Part shown: positions 1-8,242 of the stretch, piece by piece
How the letters are laid out: each line of letters begins with the position of its first letter
How positions within the stretch are numbered: the first letter of the stretch is position 1
Origin: Candidatus Binataceae bacterium
Lineage (GTDB): Bacteria; Desulfobacterota; Binatia; Binatales; Binataceae
DNA length: 64,000 nucleotides
Assembly: GCA_035508495.1 (NCBI GenBank)
Contig: DATJMX010000001.1
Coordinates: forward strand, 167,734 to 231,733
Direction: 5' to 3'
Translations under genes and position numbers: made by a program
Notes under the pieces: generated by a model
The model's input: only the letters and a program-made list of their open reading frames with translations
What the model was told of the DNA's origin: nothing
Database searches by the model: none

Positions 1-1
1 C

Positions 2-955
2 GACGAGGCGCTGGCCGACGGACTCTATCGCAAGATCTGCGCGGAGCTTGGCCGCGAATGGAGTCCCGAGGCTGAGGCGCGATGGCGCGCTGAGATAATC
101 GAGTTCTACGGCGACAACGCCGATGAGGAGCTGTTCTGTATCGCGCGCGCCGCGAGCTCGACGTTCATGAGCGCGGCGCTGATCGAAGCGCGGATGAAAG
201 CGGGGGTTCCGATCATCCGATGGGAGCCGCCGGCGGATTTCGTTGCGCGGCCCGAAGATGTTCGCCGCGCCGAGGCTGATGCGTGGTGCGAGGATAACCT
301 CGCCGCCGTGCTTGGCGCGCTCGATCAGAATGTGCCGGCGTGCTTCGGCGAGGATTTCGGCCGCTCGGGCGACCTCACCGTCGTATGGCCGCTGCAGTTG
401 GGTGCGGATCTGGTGCGGCGCACGCCTTTCGTCGTTGAGCTGCGCAATGTGCCGTTCCGTCAGCAGGAGCAGATTCTATTTTACATCGCGGATCGGTTGC
501 CGCGTTTCTTTGGCGGTGCGATGGATGCGCGCGGCAACGGGCAATACCTGGCGGAGAGCGCGGCGGGGCGCTATGGCGATCGAATCACGCAGGTGATGCT
601 CAGCGAGAGCTGGTACCGCGACAATATGCCGCGCTACAAGGCCGCGTTCGAAGACGGCACGATCGAGATTCCCAAGGACGGGGGAGTGCTGATGGACCAT
701 CGCGCGATCGTTATCGAGCGCGGAATCGCGCGCGTCGGCGAGCGCAAAGTCGGGATGGACGGCGGCAAGCGCCACGGCGACAGCGCGATCGCCGCGGCGC
801 TCGCGTATTTTGCCTCGCGTGGCGAGCGCGGCGGTGAGATCGCATATGCAGGGATCGCGCGGGCGCGCTGGAGTCAGCCGCAGCGCGATCCCTTTGGCCC
901 GCCGGTGTTGGAGGATAGTCAACGAAAAGGGCGCTTCGGAGTGGGTAGTTGGTAG
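2..955 (+). CDS. Mu gp28-like phage terminase large subunit, 3' part
   Basis: The reading frame is open from the left edge of the window, so this is the C-terminal portion (about 317 residues) of a longer protein. It resembles the RNase H-like nuclease half of Mu-type gp28 terminases, which cut and package phage DNA. Visible features are the acidic motif GEDFGRSGD, then DARGNG and a terminal RHGDSAIA segment, the positions where the metal-binding acidic residues of this nuclease fold lie. The Mu gp29-like portal gene follows 151 bp downstream, the usual late-gene order in Mu-like phages. The intergenic stretch between them carries a dispersed palindrome, which a functional phage operon would not normally have. 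Family assignment is from pattern recognition; whether an ATPase domain lies upstream cannot be seen. Confidence 0.75.
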   Translation, partial: DEALADGLYRKICAELGREWSPEAEARWRAEIIEFYGDNADEELFCIARAASSTFMSAALIEARMKAGVPIIRWEPPADFVARPEDVRRAEADAWCEDNLAAVLGALDQNVPACFGEDFGRSGDLTVVWPLQLGADLVRRTPFVVELRNVPFRQQEQILFYIADRLPRFFGGAMDARGNGQYLAESAAGRYGDRITQVMLSESWYRDNMPRYKAAFEDGTIEIPKDGGVLMDHRAIVIERGIARVGERKVGMDGGKRHGDSAIAAALAYFASRGERGGEIAYAGIARARWSQPQRDPFGPPVLEDSQRKGRFGVGSW

Positions 956-996
956 TGAGTATCGGTGCGATGCTGACAATCCTCTCGTTTCCGTCT

Positions 997-1037
997 GAAC
1001 CCTCTCCTTATCCTGGGAGAGGGCAAGGGAGAGGTTA
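997..1037. repeat. Dispersed CCTCTCC/GGAGAGG palindrome, copy 1
   Basis: The sequence reads CCCTCTCC, an 8-base spacer region, then GGGAGAGGGCAAGGGAGAGG. The same core recurs near 17.57, 17.69, 27.23 and 28.97 kb, always between genes, which is the pattern of a REP-like intergenic element. This copy separates the two phage genes, so it probably arrived after the prophage began to decay. Confidence 0.7.
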
Positions 1038-1106
1038 CAGGCTAGAGTGGAGCGGGATTGAATTGAATATAAATTGCATGACCGCACTTTCACTTGTGAG
1101 TAATCG

Positions 1107-2471
1107 ATGGGACTTTATGATGCGTACGGGCGCGAAGTGGATACTGCTGTTTTGCGCGATGAGCAGGCGGCGCCTACCCTGGCGGGAGTTCGCAATATCT
1201 ACTCCGTGATGCATCCTTCGGTCGGGCTTACGCCCGATCGGCTGGCCGCGATCCTGCGGCAGGCGGAGTTCGGCGATCCTTTTCTTTACCTGGAGCTGGC
1301 CGAGGAGATGGAGGAGAAGGATCTCCATTATCTGGCCGTGCTTCAGACGCGCAAGGAATCGGTTGCGCAGCTCGAAATCGTGGTGCGGGCGGCATCGAGT
1401 GACGCGGAAGATATACGAGCCGCGGATCTCGTGCGCGAGACACTGACCGGCGGCGCGCTGCAAATCGAGAGCGCGTTGTTCGACATGCTCGACGCGATCG
1501 GCAAGGGATTCTCGGCGACTGAGATTATCTGGGACACTTCGGGCCGCGAATGGTTTCCGCGCCGGCTGGCGTGGCGCGATCCGCGCTGGTTCATGTTCGA
1601 CTGGATATCGGGCGAAGAACTGCTGGTGCGCACGCTCTCGACTGAAGGACAATCGATTTCGGTCGATGGTGAGCGGCATCCCCAGCCGTCGCATTTTGCG
1701 GGCGCCGGCCTCTATGCGAGCCTGCGTGGCGGGATTGGTATTCAGCCGCTGACCGCGCCGCTTTACCCGTACAAGTTCATTACTCATATCGCCAAGGCCA
1801 AGTCTGGATTGCCGATTCGCGGCGGCCTCGCGCGCGCGGCAGGATGGTCGTATCTGTTCAAGAATTATGTATTGAAGGACTGGGTGACATTCACCGAGAT
1901 TTTCGGCCAGCCGCTGCGCGTAGGAAAGTATCGCGCCGGCGCTACCGAGCAGGACAAGCAGAGCCTGCTTGCTGCGGTGGCGAATATCGGGACTGACGCC
2001 GCGGCGATTATTCCCGAATCGATGGTAATCGAGTTTACCGAGGCGCGTCAGACCGGCAGTGTGGAACTATATGAAAGGTTTTGCGACTACCTGGATTCGC
2101 AAGTGAGTAAAGCGGTAATCGGGCAGACGCTGACGACGCAGATAACGGGCGAGGGCGGCTCGCGCGCCGCGGCGCAGGTTCATGATTCGGTGCGGCGCGA
2201 TATCCTGGCGAGCGATGCGCGGCGAATCGCAGCGACGCTCAATCGCGACCTGGTGCGGCCGATCGTCGATCTCAATATGGGTCCGCGCGACCGCTATCCG
2301 CAGGTCGCGCTGGGTTTGCCCGAAGAGGGCGACATCAAGGAATTTGCCGAGATGCTCGCGATGCTCACCGATCGCGGCCTGAGAATCAGTCAGAAGACGG
2401 TGCTGGATCGGCTGGGCTTGCCGGAGCCGCAACCCGGCGACGAAGTGCTAATCGCCGCGCCGCGCAACTGA
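1107..2471 (+). CDS. Mu gp29-like phage portal protein (DUF935 family)
   Basis: This 454-residue protein matches the Mu gp29/DUF935 family, the portal ring through which DNA enters the capsid. Recognisable parts are the N-terminal segment around PDRLAAILRQAEFGD, the middle stretch with YPYKFITHIAKAKSG and FGQPLRVGKY, and the C-terminal GQTLTTQITGEGGSRAAA, all typical of the family. Length is close to usual for the family. It follows the gp28-like terminase on the same strand. The expected next gene, a gp30-like head morphogenesis protein, is missing, so the prophage is truncated just after this gene. The frame itself is intact. Confidence 0.85.
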   Translation: MGLYDAYGREVDTAVLRDEQAAPTLAGVRNIYSVMHPSVGLTPDRLAAILRQAEFGDPFLYLELAEEMEEKDLHYLAVLQTRKESVAQLEIVVRAASSDAEDIRAADLVRETLTGGALQIESALFDMLDAIGKGFSATEIIWDTSGREWFPRRLAWRDPRWFMFDWISGEELLVRTLSTEGQSISVDGERHPQPSHFAGAGLYASLRGGIGIQPLTAPLYPYKFITHIAKAKSGLPIRGGLARAAGWSYLFKNYVLKDWVTFTEIFGQPLRVGKYRAGATEQDKQSLLAAVANIGTDAAAIIPESMVIEFTEARQTGSVELYERFCDYLDSQVSKAVIGQTLTTQITGEGGSRAAAQVHDSVRRDILASDARRIAATLNRDLVRPIVDLNMGPRDRYPQVALGLPEEGDIKEFAEMLAMLTDRGLRISQKTVLDRLGLPEPQPGDEVLIAAPRN

Positions 2472-2629
2472 GTATTGGATTTGGCGTGGGTGACGCCGCG
2501 CGGCTCGCTCCCGCGACGGCCGCCATCGGCGGCGTCTCCCGGTATGCGGCTTCCGCGGGCGGCGTCAGCCGTGGGTGAGGCTATTGCCGGGCGGCTTCAA
2601 GGCGGAGAAGCAACTTGCAGTCGAATCGA

Positions 2630-2660
2630 CCTCGCCCGCTTTGCGGGCGAGGTTATTTCT
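2630..2660. terminator. Strong hairpin between convergent genes, likely terminator
   Basis: A perfect 10-bp stem (CCTCGCCCGC / GCGGGCGAGG) with a TTT loop is followed by TTATTTCTT. It lies between the end of the phage portal gene and the convergent end of the VOC gene, so it could terminate rightward transcription and possibly both directions. Confidence 0.6.
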
Positions 2661-2709
2661 TGAGAGGGGCGAGCAAGCGGGCCGTGGCTTGATTGCTCAG
2701 ACAGTTGAG

Positions 2710-3420
2710 CTAGGCGGCCTTGTTGGCGCGCGGGACTGCGACTGGCGGCGTGGGTTCGCTCATGCGGCGCGTCACTTCCTCGTCGGGCATCGTCATCAGC
2801 TTGCGATAGGCTTCCTGATCCTCGTAGCGCATGTGCGGCTTCGACCGATCGATGGCCGGCTGCGCGACGGCGCCGCCCTTGCCCTCGTAGGGTGCAGGCG
2901 AGGTGTACTTTTTCAGCTCCTCGGGCGTGATGCCGGCGAGGGCGACGACTTCGGGATCGATCCACGCGCGTGAGTCGATCGCCTCGCCGCTCGAAGTCGC
3001 GATTTCAAGGCACAATCCCTCGGGACCCGCGAAATAAATCGATTTGCAGAAACCGTGGTCGAGCGGGCCGAAGATATTGATGCCGCGCGAGCGGATGCGA
3101 TCGCGCATCGCGAGCAGCTCTTGTTCGGTATCGACGTTGAGCGCGAGATGCTGCATCGTGCCCGGCGCTGACGGCAAGCCAGGGTTGCCCGCATGAGAAA
3201 CGCCCCAGGCAGGCTCGATCTCGCGAATCTTGTCCATCGCGACCATCGCGATTGAGCATGAGTCGTTCAGCTTGAGGAAGCCGTGCCAGGCGCCCTTGAC
3301 GCCGTGCATCCAGTAGAGCGCGACCAGTTCCATCCCGAGGACATCGGTGAAGAATTCGATCTGCTCCTTCATTTTGCCGGTCGAGATTGCGAGATGATGC
3401 AGCGCGTTGGGCTTTGCCAT
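2710..3420 (-). CDS. VOC-family (glyoxalase/extradiol dioxygenase fold) protein
   Basis: A 236-residue protein of the vicinal oxygen chelate superfamily. It begins MAKPNALHHLAIS and has a second half with MQHLALNV and LCLEIATS, giving the His-His-Glu pattern that usually binds one divalent metal. VOC proteins include glyoxalases, extradiol dioxygenases and isomerases, and the substrate cannot be told from sequence. The start at 3420 has a good ribosome binding site (GAGGAG, 8 bases upstream); a longer frame reaches 3822 but would run through the neighbouring alpha-CTD gene. A tail of about 75 residues after the VOC fold, rich in charged residues and ending PRANKAA, is longer than usual. Confidence 0.8.
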   Translation of the reverse strand: MAKPNALHHLAISTGKMKEQIEFFTDVLGMELVALYWMHGVKGAWHGFLKLNDSCSIAMVAMDKIREIEPAWGVSHAGNPGLPSAPGTMQHLALNVDTEQELLAMRDRIRSRGINIFGPLDHGFCKSIYFAGPEGLCLEIATSSGEAIDSRAWIDPEVVALAGITPEELKKYTSPAPYEGKGGAVAQPAIDRSKPHMRYEDQEAYRKLMTMPDEEVTRRMSEPTPPVAVPRANKAA

Positions 3421-3512
3421 GGGCGTTTCTCCTCGGATGGTCTCGAGATCGATGTAGTCATTGTGCTCCCAACGGTCAATGATCGCGAGCGCGCGGGAAA
3501 GTCGGCACTGGT

Positions 3513-3737
3513 TCAGTTTGAATCGCTGGGCGTCATTCCAAGGGAGAGCCCCATCCGGGCGAGGATCGTTTTGACCTCGTTTAGACACTTGCGGCCAAAA
3601 TTCCTGATCTCCAGCAGCTCGCGTTCGGTGCACTGAACAAGTTCGCCGACGTATTGAATATCGGCGTATCGCAATCCTTGGGACGCGCGAACCGAAAGGG
3701 GCAAGTCCGCGACTGAGCGACGAAAGATCTCCTTCAT
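3513..3737 (-). CDS. Free-standing RNA polymerase alpha C-terminal domain protein
   Basis: This 74-residue protein is almost entirely an RNA polymerase alpha-CTD, the module that in RpoA binds UP elements and activators. It contains DLPLSVRASQGL, YVGELVQCTERELLEI, RNFGRKCLNEVK and MGLSLGM. Against E. coli RpoA, the equivalents of R265, G296, K298 and E302 are kept, while N268, C269 and S299 read Q, G and C. There is no N-terminal dimerisation domain and no neighbouring ribosomal operon, so it is not the housekeeping rpoA. It may compete with or tether RNA polymerase at specific promoters, but that role is inferred. It is divergent from a small membrane protein gene, 89 bp away. Confidence 0.85.
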   Translation of the reverse strand: MKEIFRRSVADLPLSVRASQGLRYADIQYVGELVQCTERELLEIRNFGRKCLNEVKTILARMGLSLGMTPSDSN

Positions 3738-3826
3738 AGAAGCGACCTTTTTCTTCAGTGGTTGGTGGTTCCGTTTGCCAGCTTACCAGGACAGTCGTTA
3801 TCGTCAACCAGAGGACTTTCAAGAAC

Positions 3827-4096
3827 GTGACAGAAAAACAACTGTTCTCGGTACTGGTACGGATGCTCGGCGTGCTGGTCGTCCTCGTCGGTTTGAGATG
3901 CGTTGCTCAAGACCTAATAGCTTATTTTTGGGACACCTATCCCCTCAGTATGCCGTGGAGCAAGGAATGGCTGTATTGCGCGATAATCCTAGTCGTGGGG
4001 GCGATTCTTATTCGATGGCCTGACTGCGTCGTTCATCTAGCGTGGGACAAACTGCCGACTATCGGACGCCCGAACGATGAAGAAAACTCAAATTGA
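3827..4096 (+). CDS. Small two-helix membrane protein, unknown function
   Basis: An 89-residue protein with two hydrophobic segments: VLVRMLGVLVVLVGL near the N-terminus and YCAIILVVGAILI in the middle, followed by a polar tail. I start it at the GTG at 3827 (VTEKQLFSVLVRMLG) because a convergent relative at 4369 begins MTERQFFGVIVRTFG in the same way; an upstream ATG at 3758 would add 23 residues. No family is recognised. It is divergent from the free-standing alpha-CTD gene. Confidence 0.6.
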   Translation: MTEKQLFSVLVRMLGVLVVLVGLRCVAQDLIAYFWDTYPLSMPWSKEWLYCAIILVVGAILIRWPDCVVHLAWDKLPTIGRPNDEENSN

Positions 4097-4115
4097 ACCA
4101 GTGCCGGAAAGTTGC

Positions 4116-4369
4116 TTAACTTGGATCCTCCGCTTCAAATTCCTTTCCGGCTCGATATGCCGCCGAAACTATCGCGGGCGCACGCCGTATCAGCAGAAGG
4201 CCGGCGACAAGATAGAAGGCGGCAAACGCTGCTGCTGGCCGCCACTCGTAACCGTTGATGTATCGGACGCCGAAGATATTACGATGCTCTGAACCTCGCA
4301 GACGCTTTGAAGGATCATGTAGAGTCCGAACGTTCGAACGATCACGCCGAAAAATTGTCTTTCAGTCAT
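4116..4369 (-). pseudogene. Frameshifted relative of the neighbouring small membrane protein
   Basis: The minus-strand frame from 4369 starts MTERQFFGVIVRTFGLYMIL, clearly related to VTEKQLFSVLVRMLG of the gene at 3827. After about 31 codons the homology moves to another frame, which reads NIFGVRYINGYEWRP and then AFYLVAGLLLIRRAP, matching LYCAIILVVGAILIRWP in the neighbour, and stops at 4116. One base gained or lost near 4270-4285 explains this. The two genes converge. Either this is a decayed duplicate or there is a sequence error. Confidence 0.65.
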
Positions 4370-4517
4370 TGGAATCACCCCTGATAGATGATTCGGAGTC
4401 TCTGGCTTATTCGTCAAGACGAGCGGCGACGCGAATCCAGAAGCGCCGCCACGAGGCGCCCTTGACATCGCGGGAACAGGGCCGTTAGTAGCGGGTTATC
4501 AGCCTGGAGGTTCTCCG

Positions 4518-6071
4518 ATGGGTGCAGCATCGGTTCGCGAAGGCGCGGCTCAGCCGATCGTCGATACGAGCTTCGGCAGGGTTCGCGGGCGCACGCTTGG
4601 CGGCGTACACATTTTCAAGGGAATCCCGTATGCGGCGCCGCCGGTGGGCGCGAATCGATTTCAGCCGCCGCGGAAACCGGCGCCGTGGACGGGAGTGAAG
4701 GATACCTTCGACTTTGGCGATCGCGCGGTGCAGGACGACAATGCGTTCGCGCTGCCGCCCGAGCTGCTCAAGATTTTCAGCGTCGCCGAGCCGCTCAAGA
4801 TGAGCGAGGACTGCCTCGTCCTCAACGTGTGGACGCCGGCGCTCGACGGTCGCAAGCGGCCGGTGATGTTCTGGTGCCATGGCGGCGCGTTTATCGCGGG
4901 CTCGGGATCGTCGCCATGGTACGAGGGCACGAGCCTCGCGCGCAGCGGCGACGTGGTGGTCGTCACGATCAACCATCGCCTGGGCGCGTTCGGCTACTTG
5001 CATCTCGAGGATCTGTGCGGCGAGCGGTTCGCCTCGTCGGGCGTGGCGGGGATGCTCGATATCGTCGCGGGACTCGAGTGGGTGCGCGACAATATCGCGC
5101 GGTTCGGCGGCGACGCGGGCAACGTGACGATTTTCGGCGAGTCGGGGGGCGGCGCCAAGGTCTGCGTGTTGATGGCGATGCCGGCGGCGCGCGGGCTCTT
5201 TCACAAGGCGATCATCCAGAGCGGCCCGGGCGTGGAGATGATGAGCCGCGAGGGTGCGAGCGAAACGGCGAGCCGCGTCTGCGCCGAGCTTGACTTGAAG
5301 CCTACTGAAGGCGACCGATTGTTGAGCGCGCCGGCGGAGCAGCTCGCGGCGGCGCAGGCGGCGGTGTTGAAGAAGATCAGCCTGATGTCGTTTGCGGATC
5401 GGCGCCGCGTGGGCTTCAACCCGGTGATCGACGGAAAGAACCTGCCGGGCGGGCCGTTCGCGCCGGCGGCGCCGGCGATATCGGCGAATATCCCGCTCAT
5501 GATCGGCACCAATAAAGATGAGATGACGCTCTTCTTTGCGTTTGCGCCGTGGCTGAAAGCGCTCGACGAGAAGAGCCTGGTGGAGCGGGCGGGGATGTTC
5601 GTGGGCGAGCGCGGCGCGGCGTTGATCGCGGCATATCGGCGGATCAGGCCGGGCGATTCGCCGCGCGACCTGATGCTGGCGCTGACGACCGACGCGGCGA
5701 TGCGAATCCCGTCGCTGGTGATCGCCGAGCGCAAAGTCGCGCAGAAAGCCGCGCCGGTGTTCGTGTACCTGTTCACGTTCGAGACGCCGGTGCTGAATGG
5801 CGCACTCAAGTCGCCGCATGCGCTCGAGATCCCGTTCGTGTTCGGCACGCTCGAGACCGCGCCGTTCACCGGCGAGTCGCCGGATCGCTACACTTTGTCG
5901 GATCGGATGATGAGGACGTGGCTGCAGTTCGCGCGCAGCGGGAATCCCAACAACGCGGCGATTCCCGAGTGGCCGACCTATTCGCCCGAGCGCCGCGCGA
6001 CGATGATCTTCGATCGCGAGTGCGGCATTCAAAATGATCCTTATGGCAAGGAGCGGCAGGCGTGGTCGTGA
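4518..6071 (+). CDS. Type-B carboxylesterase/lipase family protein
   Basis: A 517-residue alpha/beta hydrolase of the carboxylesterase type-B family, which hydrolyses carboxylic esters. The nucleophile serine lies in FGESGGGAKV (around residue 212), the acid is probably the Glu in GTNKDEMTLF, and the histidine is in SPHALEIPFVFGTLE, the usual placement of the triad. The N-terminus has the typical GIPYAAPPVG, and EDCLVLNVW and GGAFIAGSG (oxyanion hole) are present. The start follows GGAGG spaced 7 bases. No signal peptide is evident, so it is probably cytoplasmic. The MFS gene begins about 76 bp downstream on the same strand and may be co-transcribed. Substrate unknown. Confidence 0.9.
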   Translation: MGAASVREGAAQPIVDTSFGRVRGRTLGGVHIFKGIPYAAPPVGANRFQPPRKPAPWTGVKDTFDFGDRAVQDDNAFALPPELLKIFSVAEPLKMSEDCLVLNVWTPALDGRKRPVMFWCHGGAFIAGSGSSPWYEGTSLARSGDVVVVTINHRLGAFGYLHLEDLCGERFASSGVAGMLDIVAGLEWVRDNIARFGGDAGNVTIFGESGGGAKVCVLMAMPAARGLFHKAIIQSGPGVEMMSREGASETASRVCAELDLKPTEGDRLLSAPAEQLAAAQAAVLKKISLMSFADRRRVGFNPVIDGKNLPGGPFAPAAPAISANIPLMIGTNKDEMTLFFAFAPWLKALDEKSLVERAGMFVGERGAALIAAYRRIRPGDSPRDLMLALTTDAAMRIPSLVIAERKVAQKAAPVFVYLFTFETPVLNGALKSPHALEIPFVFGTLETAPFTGESPDRYTLSDRMMRTWLQFARSGNPNNAAIPEWPTYSPERRATMIFDRECGIQNDPYGKERQAWS

Positions 6072-6147
6072 GTCGTGCTCGCCGCGGCGCGCGCGCTTAG
6101 CTATAAGTCTCCACGAGCCCAGCTCGGCGCAACACGGAGTTAATGCC

Positions 6148-7395
6148 ATGACGCAGCGCGAACGCCAGGGATGGCTAATCGTCGCCAGCCTCTGGGTGAC
6201 GCTCTTCATCATTTTCGGCGGCGGCTACAACTGCGCGGGGGTGTTTCTGCCGCCGCTCATCAAGCAGTTCGGATGGAGCAGGGCGCAGCTCTCGACGCTG
6301 CAGGGCTCGCTTGCGATCTCGGCCGGAATCTCGGCGCCGCTGATCGGATGGCTGCTCGATCGAATCGAGGCGCGCGTCGTGATGGTGGTCGGCGCGGCGC
6401 TGGCGGGCGCGGCGTACCTGTTCGCGAGCCAGGTGCATTCTTATGCTCCGATGCTGGGCGCGTATCTTCTCCTGGGTCTTGGAATCGGCGCCGCGACGCT
6501 GCTGCCGGCCGCGCTGGTTGTATCAAACTGGTTTGCGGCGAATCGCGGCCTCGCTCTGGGCCTTACGATTTCAGGGACCGCGGTCGGTGGCGCCGGCATG
6601 ACGCTGGTGGCGAACGCCGCGATCGCGCGCCACGGATGGCGCGGCGGCTATGTCGCGCTCGCGATCCCGATGATCGTGATTGCAATTCCAATCGTCATCC
6701 TGATGGTGAAGAGCCGGCCGCCGCAGTTGGGGCGAACGACGCAGGCCGAGGTCGACCCGAGCAAGTCGTTCGTGGATATCCCCGGCCTCGAGCTCAGCGA
6801 GGCCGCACGCACGCGCTCGTTCTGGATGATCTGCGCGACGCAATTCTTCTATGCCTTCGTGTCGGCGAGCGCGGGACTTCACTTGATCACTTATCTCATC
6901 GGCAAAGGCTACACCCCGCTTTTCGCGGCCAAGATGATGAGCCTGGCCCTGCTGCTCACTGCGACGGGCAAGCTCATAATGGGTTTCTTCGCCGATCGGG
7001 TGAGCGCGCGCAGCGCACTCGTCGTCAATTTTCTTTTGGCGGCGGTCGGGATCGTGCTGATGTTCAACGTAGCGGATCGGGCGTACCTGGCGCCGTTCGT
7101 GATCATCTTCGGACTGACCCTCGGCGCGCCGTTGGTGCTGCTGCCGATGCTGACGGCTGACTCGATGGGGTTGAAGCGCTTCGGCTCGATCGCCGGCGCA
7201 ACTGGGGTCTGCCAGACGATCGGCGCCGCGGTCGGCCCGATCCTGACCGGCAAGATCTACGACGTGACCGGTTCGTACAGCTTGGCGTTCGACCTGTTCA
7301 TCGTCGCCTGCATCTGCGGCGTGATCACAACGCTAAGCGTGATGTCGCTGGAAACCGAGCAATCGCGCCTCGAGCCGGTCGCGGCGACCGCATAG
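6148..7395 (+). CDS. MFS transporter (oxalate/formate antiporter-like group)
   Basis: A 415-residue major facilitator permease with about 12 hydrophobic segments, beginning WLIVASLWVTLFIIFGGGY. The helix 2/3 loop reads GWLLDRIEARVVMVVG, close to the MFS signature, and the central loop carries FWMICATQFFYAFV, common in monocarboxylate and oxalate/formate-type carriers. I start at the ATG at 6148; the open frame reaches back to 6034 but that stretch lies in the esterase gene. Its position after the esterase suggests it may carry the product or substrate of that enzyme, but this is an inference from order alone. Confidence 0.85.
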   Translation: MTQRERQGWLIVASLWVTLFIIFGGGYNCAGVFLPPLIKQFGWSRAQLSTLQGSLAISAGISAPLIGWLLDRIEARVVMVVGAALAGAAYLFASQVHSYAPMLGAYLLLGLGIGAATLLPAALVVSNWFAANRGLALGLTISGTAVGGAGMTLVANAAIARHGWRGGYVALAIPMIVIAIPIVILMVKSRPPQLGRTTQAEVDPSKSFVDIPGLELSEAARTRSFWMICATQFFYAFVSASAGLHLITYLIGKGYTPLFAAKMMSLALLLTATGKLIMGFFADRVSARSALVVNFLLAAVGIVLMFNVADRAYLAPFVIIFGLTLGAPLVLLPMLTADSMGLKRFGSIAGATGVCQTIGAAVGPILTGKIYDVTGSYSLAFDLFIVACICGVITTLSVMSLETEQSRLEPVAATA

Positions 7396-7421
7396 CGCGC
7401 GAAGCTGGCGCGACAGAATCG

Positions 7422-8126
7422 TTAGACTGCGGCCGATGCCTGTGCGGCCTGCGCCTCGAGTTCGCGCATGCGGCGTTGGCGGAAGGCGAGCATGTAGCGG
7501 CGGGTCCAGGCGATCATCAGGATCATCACACCGAATGCCATCACCGGTGAGATCGCCACTACTGTCGCGGGCGTAAGAACCAGGGCGAACGCGACTCTGA
7601 GCAGGGCTTCGAGCACGTAGACGACGCCCCACGTTCCCGTGACGATCCGCTGCGCGCGGCGGAAGGGAGGGATCTCCCAGAGCCCGTTCCACCATGCGAT
7701 ACGCTCGGGATCATCGCCGGCGACAAACTGGCGCATAATGACGAACAACAGCGGCCGTCCGATCACCAGCGAGCCGAGGCATATGAAGCCGAAGGTCGCG
7801 GTCAGGAATGAATCCTTGACGAGGGCGAAGAACACGCTGCCCGAAATCAGTGACGCGGCTGTGCCGACCGCGAGGAAGGTCATCACGATGATGCCGACTG
7901 GTTCGAGGCGGCCGGTCGTGAGCCACGCGCGCACATTGTTGGCGGCGGGAAACACGCCGCCGGCAACCAATGCCCACAGCGTCGAGACGCCGTACCTGGT
8001 GAGCACGTTGAATGCGATGATTGGAAGCGCGACGTCGAAGACCAGCGTCGGAAGCATCTGCGTGAAACTGAATCCGCCGCCCGCCGGTTCGGGCGGCATC
8101 GCAAGGGAACTGGGTATCGCTGCCAT
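7422..8126 (-). CDS. Multi-pass membrane protein, VC0807-like
   Basis: A 234-residue integral membrane protein with about six hydrophobic stretches (for example MLPTLVFDVALPIIAFNVL, GIIVMTFLAVGTAASLI, VVAISPVMAFGVMILMIAW). It resembles the VC0807-type proteins of unknown function. The motif GRPLLFVIMRQFVAGDDPER in the middle and a charged coiled tail ending ELEAQAAQASAAV stand out. An in-frame ATG at 8156 would add ten residues. It converges with the MFS gene and is divergent from the PNPOx-fold gene. No function can be assigned. Confidence 0.7.
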   Translation of the reverse strand: MAAIPSSLAMPPEPAGGGFSFTQMLPTLVFDVALPIIAFNVLTRYGVSTLWALVAGGVFPAANNVRAWLTTGRLEPVGIIVMTFLAVGTAASLISGSVFFALVKDSFLTATFGFICLGSLVIGRPLLFVIMRQFVAGDDPERIAWWNGLWEIPPFRRAQRIVTGTWGVVYVLEALLRVAFALVLTPATVVAISPVMAFGVMILMIAWTRRYMLAFRQRRMRELEAQAAQASAAV

Positions 8127-8242
8127 GGCGCGATTCTTACTCGATTTGGTGAGCATAGAAAGGCAGGTATTTTATTGCGCCATACGCAGGCCAGATATAG
8201 CGTTCGACTTTGGGGAGAGTCCGTCCAGGAAGGGAAATCGCG

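Noticed and set aside
4485..6212. A 575-codon open frame on the minus strand opposite the esterase gene
   Set aside because: It is Arg/His/Ala-rich with no domain, and its length comes from the GC-rich codon pattern of the real gene on the other strand.
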